A stretch of 64,000 nt of DNA from Deltaproteobacteria bacterium (GTDB lineage Bacteria > Desulfobacterota > DSM-4660 > Desulfatiglandales > Desulfatiglandaceae), in contig JAIPDI010000005.1 in assembly GCA_021737785.1 (NCBI GenBank), positions 62,001-126,000 of the forward strand. Reading direction: 5' to 3'. Of the stretch, positions 34,610-44,000 are shown piece by piece. Each line of letters begins with the position of its first letter. The stretch's first letter is position 1. The notes below the pieces were generated by a model. That model made no database searches. It worked only from the letters and a program-made list of their open reading frames with translations, and was not told the DNA's origin. Position numbers and translations under genes: made by a program.

Positions 34610-36730
34610 GTGGTTTCTAAAAAGCCAGATAGAATCCATGTGAGCATCAGGGAAGCCCTCGGCCTTCTCATCCCCTATGTCAAGTCCCGGGTCCTGACCC
34701 AGGTGAGATCCATCTGGCTGATCATTTTGTATCTGATCTTTTTCCAAAAGTTTGTTCTCGGGATTTCCATCGCCGGTGCATCGGTTATCGCCGGTGGGAT
34801 GGTGCTGGTCGTCATCGGGCTGACCCTGTTCATGGAAGGGCTCATGCTGGGGCTTATGCCGCTGGGAGAACTGGTGGGGCTCAGGCTCCCCCAGCGTTCC
34901 GGGCTCCCGATGGTGTTGGGTTTTGCCCTGGTCCTCGGTTTCCTGGCCACTCTGGCCGAGCCTTCCATTAATGTCCTCCAGACGGCCGGGCTATCCGTCA
35001 GACCCTGGGATGCGCCCCTCCTGTTTCTCCTGCTCAATCTGTACGCCCCCTGGCTGGTGTATACCGTAGGCGCAGGGGTAGGGGTTGCCGTCTGCCTGGG
35101 AATGATCCGCTTCTACTACAGTTTTTCTCTCAAACCCTTCATCTATATCCTGGTGGGGGCGCTTTGCGCCTTCACGGTGTGGGCCTCCTTTGATCCGAAT
35201 CTCAGGCACATTGTGGGCCTGGCATGGGATTGCGGCGCGGTGACGACCGGGCCGGTCACCGTGCCCCTGGTGCTGGCCCTGGGGATCGGCATATCCCGGA
35301 TGTTTGCATCCTCGGAATCGGGGGCCACGGGCTTTGGGGTCGTGACCCTTGCATCCCTCCTTCCGGTGCTGGCGGTATTCATTCTGAGCGTATTCCTGCT
35401 CGGGATGGCGCCAGGTCCCGTTTCTGAGAGAGATTTCTTCAAGCCGGAAAACAGGACTCAGGCTGAACGCCTCCTCGGAGGGGAAGGCCGTCTGTTACGG
35501 TATGTCTTTGTCCAGGCTAACCCCGAAGGAAGACTTGCCTTTTTTGATAACAATTATGACAAGATGGCGCAGTTTTTCGAGGACCTGTATGAGGATGATG
35601 CAAGACGAAAGGCCGTGTTTGGAGATGATCCAGAGGCATTAAAACGCTGGGTCGCCCTCCATGGGACCGAAGGGCAGCAGCGCTTCATTTTCGGGAGTCA
35701 GGAGAACCTGGAAAAATATCTTCTAAGTATCCGGGGCTCGGCAGAAGAATTCCAGGCCGAAGAGCTTTTGAGGTACAATACCATCGCCGCAATCAAGGCC
35801 ATAGGGCTGTTGACCATCCCTCTTTTTGTCGTGCTCTTTTTTATCCTCCGCGACAGGCTGCCCCAGCCCGATGAGATCTTCCTGGGTCTGTTTCTCTGTA
35901 TCGCAGGGCTTGGCCTCTTCGGTATCGGGATCGAGGTCGGGCTGAACAGACTCGGGACCCAGATCGGCAGCAAACTCCCCTCCTCCTTCAAGGCCATTCA
36001 GCTTCCGGAAGAAAGGGAGGCCATCGCTGACTTTGATCCGGCCATGGTCCACACGGCCATCTCTTCGGACGGCCAGAAACATCTGTTCTTCTATGTCAAG
36101 AAAGGGAACCGTTACGTCGAAACCCCTTACCATCCTAAGGATTACGATCCTGAAACCGGCCGGTATCACCATATCCCAACCAAAGGGCCCCTTTTCGGGG
36201 ATCATTACAGTTTTGCAGGGATTGGTCTCGTCCTTTTCTTTGCCTTTGTCATGGGTTACGGCGCAACACTTGCCGAACCCGCCTTGAATGCCCTCGGCCT
36301 CACCGTGGAGGCATTGACTGCCGGGGCCTTCAGAAAGTCTCTTTTGATGCAGGCGGTGGCCGTGGGGGTTGGGGGAGGCATTACCTTGGGCGTGGCCAAG
36401 ATTATCTGGAATATCCCCCTTGCCTGGCTCCTGGTTCCCCCCTATCTCTTGCTGCTGCTGTTGACCCGATGGTCCACAGAGGAGTACGTAAACATTGCCT
36501 GGGACAGCGCCGGGGTCACGACAGGACCTATCACCGTGCCCCTTGTCCTCACCATGGGGCTAGGGATAAGCACCCAGGTAGGGGTGGTGGAGGGATTCGG
36601 GATTCTGGCTGCCGCCTCTGCCTGTCCCATCCTCAGCGTGCTTGGCCTGGGCCTCTATGCAGCGAAAAAGAGAGAGGCTGCATTGAGGGAGTCCATCGCT
36701 GTCGCACCGACTGGAGAAAGCCGGATATGA
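34610..36730 (+). CDS. DUF1538 integral membrane protein, two repeats
   Basis: The 706-residue protein holds two DUF1538 repeats. Each has the family marks: ATLAEPSINVL and ATLAEPALNAL after glycine-rich helices, then AWDCGAVTTGPVTVPLVLALGIGIS and AWDSAGVTTGPITVPLVLTMGLGIS. Each repeat has about six membrane helices. A hydrophilic part of about 150 residues lies between them (residues 275-405), with another soluble stretch at 460-535. The family is predicted to be a permease; its substrate is unknown. The start is GTG 34610, with AAGGAG 6 bases upstream. It overlaps the PII-like gene by 4 bases (ATGA), a pairing that suggests the PII-like protein controls it. Confidence 0.88.
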   Translation: MVSKKPDRIHVSIREALGLLIPYVKSRVLTQVRSIWLIILYLIFFQKFVLGISIAGASVIAGGMVLVVIGLTLFMEGLMLGLMPLGELVGLRLPQRSGLPMVLGFALVLGFLATLAEPSINVLQTAGLSVRPWDAPLLFLLLNLYAPWLVYTVGAGVGVAVCLGMIRFYYSFSLKPFIYILVGALCAFTVWASFDPNLRHIVGLAWDCGAVTTGPVTVPLVLALGIGISRMFASSESGATGFGVVTLASLLPVLAVFILSVFLLGMAPGPVSERDFFKPENRTQAERLLGGEGRLLRYVFVQANPEGRLAFFDNNYDKMAQFFEDLYEDDARRKAVFGDDPEALKRWVALHGTEGQQRFIFGSQENLEKYLLSIRGSAEEFQAEELLRYNTIAAIKAIGLLTIPLFVVLFFILRDRLPQPDEIFLGLFLCIAGLGLFGIGIEVGLNRLGTQIGSKLPSSFKAIQLPEEREAIADFDPAMVHTAISSDGQKHLFFYVKKGNRYVETPYHPKDYDPETGRYHHIPTKGPLFGDHYSFAGIGLVLFFAFVMGYGATLAEPALNALGLTVEALTAGAFRKSLLMQAVAVGVGGGITLGVAKIIWNIPLAWLLVPPYLLLLLLTRWSTEEYVNIAWDSAGVTTGPITVPLVLTMGLGISTQVGVVEGFGILAAASACPILSVLGLGLYAAKKREAALRESIAVAPTGESRI

Positions 36731-37851
36731 TGGAGACAAGAAAGGCCTTTCGCATCACCGCATTCCTTCCCAGGAGCTTTTCAAAAGAGGTACTGAATGC
36801 CTTGCGTGACATGGGGGTCCACGATCTCTGCACGGCGGCGGCCCGGTCCCTGGTGATTAAAGCCAAGAAGGGGATTTCGTTGCTCCTGCCGGGAAAGGAT
36901 CTGATCGCGGATCCGATGGACCTGGTCGTATTTCTGGGGGGAGAGACCATGGAGACTGCTCTCTTCAACCTTGTAGTAGAGAAGGGGCATCTGGCCATTC
37001 CGGGAATGGGGACTGTCACCAGTGAAGAGATTGAAGTCCCTTCGGGGGAGGTCCTCTACAATGAAGAAAGTGTTCAACCCTTTGATGCAACGCCGATCCC
37101 TATCCATCCCCATGCAGTCACCGGGATCTGCTGCATCGTGCAGAGAGGCCAGGGAGAGGGTGTTGCCAGGATCGCTCTGGATACGGGGACCTGCGTCCCT
37201 GCGATCAATTTCGGGATCGGTACAGGGGTCCGCGACAAGATGGGACTCCTGCGCATCACCATTCCGGCTGAAAAGGAAATCATCCATGTCTTCACTTCGG
37301 TGGATGAAGTCCACGGCCTTTTGACCATGATGGCCGAGGCCGGAAACCTGGAACAGCCGGGCAAAGGGTTCATTCACACCTATCCTGTAAAAAAGGCCGT
37401 GGTCAACATGAAGGTCATCAGGGGAGGTCAACAGCGTGCGGCCAGCATCGAGCAGGTGGTTGCCGCGATCGATCACATGAAAGGAGGGGCCGAATGGCGG
37501 CGCCGGGCCACGGGAATAGAAAGGCCGACCGGAAGGCAGCAGAGATTCCTTTTAAGGCTTATAGAGATCAACCTTCTGTGCGACGGGGGGACCGGGCCGG
37601 GGCTGGTGAAGGCCGCCATGGGGGCCGGCGCGGGGGGGAGCACCACTCAGAGCTTCAGGCATGTCCGCCCATCGGATTCACCCCTGGAAACAATCAGCCC
37701 GGTGCGTGAGCTTTGCAGCCTCATTGTCCCGGAAGACCGGCTGGATCCCATTGTGGACGCCCTCAAAGAAGCCGGCGCCTTTACGGACCGCTGCCACGGC
37801 CAGATCCACTTTCGCCGGGTCCCCAAGGCGGTGACCTATATGGTCAAGTGA
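36727..37851 (+). CDS. Triple PII-like-domain regulator paired with DUF1538
   Basis: The product from ATG 36727 has 374 residues; the larger open frame upstream is a shadow of the DUF1538 gene. Three stretches look like repeated ferredoxin-fold PII-like units: about 5-95 (ITAFLPRSFSKEVLNALRDMG to VEKGHLAIPGMGT), 135-225 (GICCIVQRGQGEGVARIA, GIGTGVRDKMGLLRITIP, IIHVFTSVDEVHGLLTMM) and 275-374 (IEINLLCDGGTGPGLVKAAM, SLIVPEDRLDPIVDALKEAG). PII proteins act as trimers, so one chain could form a pseudo-trimer. The unit assignment is by eye. ATG overlaps the upstream stop, so the two genes are coupled. Confidence 0.75.
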   Translation: MMETRKAFRITAFLPRSFSKEVLNALRDMGVHDLCTAAARSLVIKAKKGISLLLPGKDLIADPMDLVVFLGGETMETALFNLVVEKGHLAIPGMGTVTSEEIEVPSGEVLYNEESVQPFDATPIPIHPHAVTGICCIVQRGQGEGVARIALDTGTCVPAINFGIGTGVRDKMGLLRITIPAEKEIIHVFTSVDEVHGLLTMMAEAGNLEQPGKGFIHTYPVKKAVVNMKVIRGGQQRAASIEQVVAAIDHMKGGAEWRRRATGIERPTGRQQRFLLRLIEINLLCDGGTGPGLVKAAMGAGAGGSTTQSFRHVRPSDSPLETISPVRELCSLIVPEDRLDPIVDALKEAGAFTDRCHGQIHFRRVPKAVTYMVK

Positions 37852-37904
37852 ACCCTTTTCAGGCAGGACTTCCTTCATTTTCGGTACAACCGGCAGCAAA
37901 GACC

Positions 37905-38013
37905 AGAGCTCAACGGTCGGAAGTCAGACATCAGAAAACCCACCATCCCGGTCATCCAGCCATCCAGTATCCAGAATCAAGTATCCAGTACCCAGCATCT
38001 TCGCATCCAGTAT
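37905..38013. repeat. CCAGTATCCAG-type repeat tract
   Basis: The gap between the convergent PII-like and CHAT genes holds GGAAGTCAGACATCAGAAAA and then several copies of ATCCAGTATCCAG, CAAGTATCCAGTACCCAGC and CATCCAGTATCTAG. It belongs to the same word family as the gaps at 27.4 and 47.4 kb. No intrinsic terminator is evident. Confidence 0.75.
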
Positions 38014-41000
38014 CTAGAAATAATCCCCCACCAGCACAAAGGCCCCCCAGTAGCCGGGGTGGGGATACCGCTGCTTCACATGCTGCATGGCCTTCTGGAG
38101 GCTTTCGGCTGTAGGCCTTGTCTTGTATTCCCGGTAGAACTGCTTGACCAGGATGGCGGTGGAGATGTCGCTGACCCGCCAGAGGCTGGAGAGGACCGCA
38201 TGGGTCCCGGCATAGAGGAAGGCCCGGTTCATGCCGATCACGTCATCCCCCTGGGTCACCCTTCCGAGCCCGGTCTGACAGGCGCTCAGGACCACGAGCC
38301 CGGCCCGGATATCGAGGCCGAAGATCTCGGAGGTCTTCAAATCGCCGTCGTCCTTTTCGTCTCTGGCCAGTTTGACGGCCGAAAAGAGCGGGTTGACGGG
38401 ATCGAACTCCCCGTGGGAGGCCAGATGGATGATCCCGAATTCCGATATGTGGCGCACCACCCACCCCTCGGTGGCCCGTTTTCCGGTGAGGACCGTGATG
38501 TCGGGGAAGTTCCAGCCGATAGCCCCCACCTCTCTCTCGGCAAAGGGGAGGTCCAGGGCAGGGTTTTCCAGGTCAGGATTGCCCACTGCCAGGACCCTGG
38601 GATTCTTTTCCTCGGCCCGCCGCTCCAGGGTATACCGGAGCACGCTGGCGCTGGGGACGGAGAAGAGGGGGAACCGGTCCGCCAGATACGCTTTTCCGTC
38701 AAAGAGGGCGGCAAAGGAGAGGTGGTGCAGGGCATCATGGGGCACGATCCCCACGGCCTGAACGCCCTCCAGTCCCGCTGCGGGCCGGGACAGGAGCCAT
38801 GCGTGGAGTTGTTGTGAAACCGCTTCCGCAGGTTCCAGGTTCTGAAGGATCCGCCGGTAATGGAGGACGGTCTCCCTCAGGGTCTTGCGGCCGATGGGGG
38901 TGCGGAACAGGTCGGCCCGGTCCCGCGTGATCCGCCAGCAGAGGACCTGGTCGGGGACCACATAGTAGACCAGGACCGCCACGCCGGGCTCCAGCAGATT
39001 GCGGAACTCACGGAGCGTCAGGGGCAGGACCGAGACGATGCTGGCCAGCTGCGGGTTCTTCATCTGGATCTCCAGCATGAGGTCCCGGTGATCGTCCCTG
39101 GCCCGTTTCAGGGCCGTGGCATAGACCTCCCGCGCACTCTCCTCCCGGGCCTGGGCCAGGAGGGTCTCATACTCGCCGATCCGGGACTTCAGGGCCTTCT
39201 CCCGATCATACATTTTTTGATTGACGGTCCCGTGCAGGCTGAGTCGCTGGTTTCCCAAGAGGTCGATGAGGTTCCGGGCCCGGGAGCGCTCGGCCACCTC
39301 AAAGGCCTCTGTGTCTTTCCCCATATCCACCAACAGGCCCACCAGGGTCTCATAGACATCCATCTTGTTTCCGATGAATCCGTCTCTCAGCTGCTCCAGC
39401 CTGATCTCAGACCGCACCCCTTCGATGACCTCCACGGCCCGGGAAAGGAGGCCCCTGGCCCCTTCCCGGTCTCCCTCGCGGATCCGGAGTCTGGCCAGTC
39501 CGTAGAGGGCCCGCCATTCGGTCTCACGGAGGGCCATGCCCCTCGAAAGTTCCAGTGCCTCGCCATAGACCGTTTCGGCCTTTGAAGTGCGGTCCAATTG
39601 CGTCAGGGCATCGCCGTACGCGGCCAGGATCTTGGCCTGGTTGATCCGGTTGCCGATCTGGGCCGCCGTGACAAGGGCCTCCTCAAACAGGGGGACGGCC
39701 GCCCCCGGCTTTCCCATGCGCACATAGGTCATGGCCTGGTTCTTGAGGTCATAGGCAACGGCCCATTTGGAGCGGATCTTTCGGTCGATCTGCAAGGCCT
39801 GGTCCAGTATGTGGAGGGCCTTCTCATACTCCCCCTGATCGCGATAGACCAGTCCCATGTTGTTGAGGGTGGTGGCCGTCTCGTCCTGCCGGGCCTTCAA
39901 TTTCTTTGCCAGTTTCAGGGCGTCTGCCAGTTCCCGCAGGGCCCGATCGTGATCGCCCAGGGTCCACCAGATGAGCCCTGCGGTATTGAGGGCGTTGACC
40001 TGCTCCAGGTCCCACTGGTTTTCCCGGGCCTTCACCAGCACCTCCCTCTGCCCCTCGAAGGCATGCTGGTATCGGGCCTGAAACCAGTCATTGTTGGCCT
40101 GCTCCATCCGGATATTGGCCCTGATGCGCTGATCCGCCTCTCCCGGTTCCAGGAGGGTCAGGGCCTTTTGGTAGCGATCCGAGGCATCCCCGAAATTCCC
40201 GAGAAGACGATCGCACCGGCCCGTGTCCAACAGGGCCTGGGCCATCCAGGCCTTTTGTTCCAGTGCCTCATAGAGGTCATAGGCCGCCATATAGTGCTGT
40301 TTGGCCCCGGCATATTGACTCAGCCGCAGATCATATATCCGGCCCATGCGCATGTGCTGCCGGGCCAGGAGTTCGTCCTTGTCCATGTCCCTGCTGAGGG
40401 CGGCCGCCGACTGGAACTGCTCCAATGCCCGATCATAGTCGGTGGCGTTCTCCAGGACCACGCCCAGGTCGGTGAGGGCCGCCACCTGGGGGGCGCCCAG
40501 CTCCAGATCGGCCATGATCTCGGCCCCTTGCTCCAGGACCGGGATGGCCTGATCGTATTTCTCCATGCGGGCCCGGACCAGGCCCAGCCGGATCAGGGCA
40601 TCCGCATGTTCCGGGGTATCGGGTTTTTCCCGGACCATCATCCCGGCCAGGGCCTGTGCATAGGTCTCTGCGTCCCTGTACCGGCCCGCGGCAAAAGCGC
40701 TTTCCCGTGCATAGGTGTAGAGCTGGGGGATATAGGATTTCAAATCCTTTGTCTGAAGGGCCACATTCAAGGCCTTGTCAAAAGACACCATGGCCCTGAG
40801 GGGCGCTTTTCCCTTGAATGCCTGGACCCCGTCCGTGACATATTCCTTGAAGCGCTTTTTGGCCAGCGCCAGGGCCTCGGCCTCTGTCATGCCCCAGTAG
40901 CCCAAAGAGATCCATTCCCCTCTGCCGCCGGTCTCCTGCTGGGCAGCCATCAGCGCCTCAAAGGCAGGGGCCTCGGCATATGCCGCAAAAAAAGGGCCTG

Positions 41001-44000
41001 TCATCGTCAGGTCGGACGGGCCTTGCCGGGGCATCAGGAGGGTGGGCACGTCCAGCATGGCGAAGAGGTGGCCCAGTGAATAGGCCTGCTCAACAGAGGC
41101 CCCCGGCAAAAGGGCCAGCGAGACATCCGGGACCCGGCCCGAGAGACGGGAGAGGGGAAAGGTCCGGCCCTTGTCCAGTCCCATGGCCGGATAGGGAGAC
41201 GGGATCTCTCCCGGTCTCGTGGGGACTGAATTGGCCGTGAACAAGGGGCCTCCCAGAAGGAGTCCCTGGGCCCCGGGCAGGGCCTCCATGATCTGGTTTT
41301 GGGTGGCGCCGGCCCCAAGGGAGGTGATCTCAAAGGGGAGGGGGATGGCGGATTCGAAGGAGAGGGCGATGATGCGACGGCGGAAGGGCCTTCGGTTTTC
41401 CACGGATCGCACCAGGTGCGTGGCGTTCAGGGCCAGGGGCCGGTTAAGGGATGCGGGAAGCATCGACAAATCCTCACACACCCAAACGGTTTTGCCCGCC
41501 TCGAGCCCCTGAATCGGATCGTCCAGGTTTATTTCCTGAACCGCGATGTCGTCCGGGGTGATCCTGAAGGCCTGTGCGGGTCCGTCTCCGGCCCCCTTGA
41601 AGATCCGCATACAGGTCCATCCGGCCGGCAGATTCTCCATGAGATCGATGGCCTCCACCGGGTCCGGCCCGAACATGGCCGCAAGACCCCGGCAGCCTTC
41701 CCTGGCCGCCCGGGTCCTTAGCTTTTTTAACCTTTCCTCATAGACCGACAGGGTGTCGTGGTATTCCTTCCTCAGGGCATCGGAAGGGGAACCAGGGTCG
41801 TGGGTGACAAGGGTCTCTGCCAGGTCCTGGGCCTTCACGGCCAGACCCAGGAGGATCATCACCTGTTCCTGAAGGGCCTCGGATGGGGCCAGACCCACCT
41901 GGACCGGGACCTGATCGTTTTGCTCCCCCATGGCCTTCCTGAGGAGTTGCCGTTCCTGATCGATCCGTTGCCGGAGATGGGGCCGGTCTTCTTTTGGAGC
42001 GGTCTCGAGCCCTGTTTCCAGTCGCTCCAAGGCCATGAGCCTCGGGGCCACCCGATTGAGCCACGCCCTTTCAGGTCCTGTGAGAGGGTTTATGATCAAG
42101 GGTCTCAGGCAATGGAACCGCTCCATGTCGGATATCTTTTCCAGGAAATTGAAGGCCTCTTCGATCTTCCCCTCCCGGATGAGATCAGCGACCATGGGCG
42201 AAAAGGCATGCACCATCTCCCCCGGGCCGCAACCGGTTTCAAAGAGGGAAACACGTTTTAGCGCCGACAGGGCCGTCTTCAGGTCTCCCAGTCCGGCCAG
42301 ACCCCGCCACTGGTACGCGGGGAGGATTCCCCTCCGGGAGATCTCAAGGGCCTTGCCCAGATGCGCCTGCTGTTCCACGTCCTCTTGAAGGTCTCCGGCC
42401 ACTCGTGCCATGTTGAGGTGGAGGGCCGCCTCAAGGGCCAGGGTCTTTCTCCCCTTGGGGCCTTTGACGCGGTCCAGCCAGGCGAGCCCCTCGGAGAAAT
42501 GGGCCCCGGCCCGTGTCAGGGCGTGGGTGCGGCGGACCGCTTCTTGGGGCGAGGTCGCGTCCCTACCAGGGATCTTTGCCAGGAGGTAGACCCCGAGGGT
42601 GTTGTGGTATTCAGGGGTGGTCAGGGGATCCAGGACCTCGGAAAAGGTCCTGAGGAGCCGGACCGTCCGGCGGTCCGCGATCATGAGATCGGCCCGGCAG
42701 CGGTCATACTGGGGATCCCGGGCCGGTATCCGGGCCAGTGCGACGGCCATGTTTTCCACGTTCAGCGCGGCGCTGACCGGGTTTTTGAGTTCCAGGGCTA
42801 TGAGGGCGGACCGGTGAAATCGATGGAAGGCCTCTGTAGTCTGTTGCAGGGCATGGCTCAACTGTCCGCCCCGGTGAGAGAGGAGGGATAGACCGTACAG
42901 GTCTCCCTCGGCCACCGGCTGTTCCGCGGGGTAGGCCGCCAGTTGCGCGGCCAGCGCCTCTTCTGCTGAAGACAAGACCCCCAGCTCGGTCTCGATGCGG
43001 GAGAGGAAGGCCTGGGCCAGCCGCCGCTCCTGCTCAGGGCTGAACCCGTATACGGCCCTGGATGCGTCTGTCTTGTCAAAGGCCACGTCCAGGGAAAGGT
43101 TCATGAGGGCCTGGCCGGGCCGGGATGCGGTGCCCTTCTTGATTTCCGCCGCGCCGTGCTCCTCAAGCAGCCCCGGTACCTGTTCAAAGTCTCGGGCCGC
43201 CTCTTGAAGCATCTCGATTCGGGCCGCTCCGGTGAGATCCCCTGCGGTCATGTAGGCGCTGTAGGCAACCGAGCGCCGGTTGGCCGCCAGGTTCCGGACC
43301 TGGCCCAGGGCCTTGTTGAGCGCAAAGGCCGCTTCAAAGGCGGCCCGGGCCTCAGGCCATCGTTCCGCCTCCTGAAAGGCCAGGCCGAGACGGTCCAGCA
43401 TCTCGGCCTTGAGCTGGACCATTGACATGGGAAACCCGAGGGCCTCCCTTGCTTTAAGGAGCATGTAGCGGAGGTTCTGGACGGTTTCCTCGGGCTTGCC
43501 CTGGATCAGGGGCGCGATCTCGGCAATGAGCGCTTCCTGATCCTTTAGGATCGGTTCCAGTGCATCCCTGTAACCCTGCCACCGGGGGTCGGGCGGGGGG
43601 CCGAAGGTCTGGGTCGTGGCCTGAAAGAGCCGCTGTTGGATGTCGGCCTGTCTCTGGGCCAGTGCCTCGGCGGCCTGGGCCGTATCGGGTCGTTTCAGGG
43701 CCGGGGTCAGGACCCGGTCGCGGACGGCGTCGTTGATCTTTCCCATGACCTTTGAAGGGCGTTTGGGGTCGATCCGTTGATCGATGAGGGCGATGGCCTT
43801 CTGAAAGGCCGTGATGGGCCGCTCAGGGTCCCGCACCTGGAAGGCCGCGGCCCCTAAGCGGCGGTAAAAGAGGATTTCCGTGTCCGGTTGATCAAAGGGA
43901 ACATCCGCATCGAGGCGTTCCAGGTAGCGCTCCAGGGCCTTTCCATACTGGCCCAGCAGAAAATGGATATTCCCCAGGTTGAGGGCCAGATCGGCCCCGT

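Noticed and set aside
36469-36726. Upstream extension of the PII-like ORF
   Set aside because: It overlaps the DUF1538 coding region out of frame; the ATG at 36727 fits both homology and the ATGA coupling.
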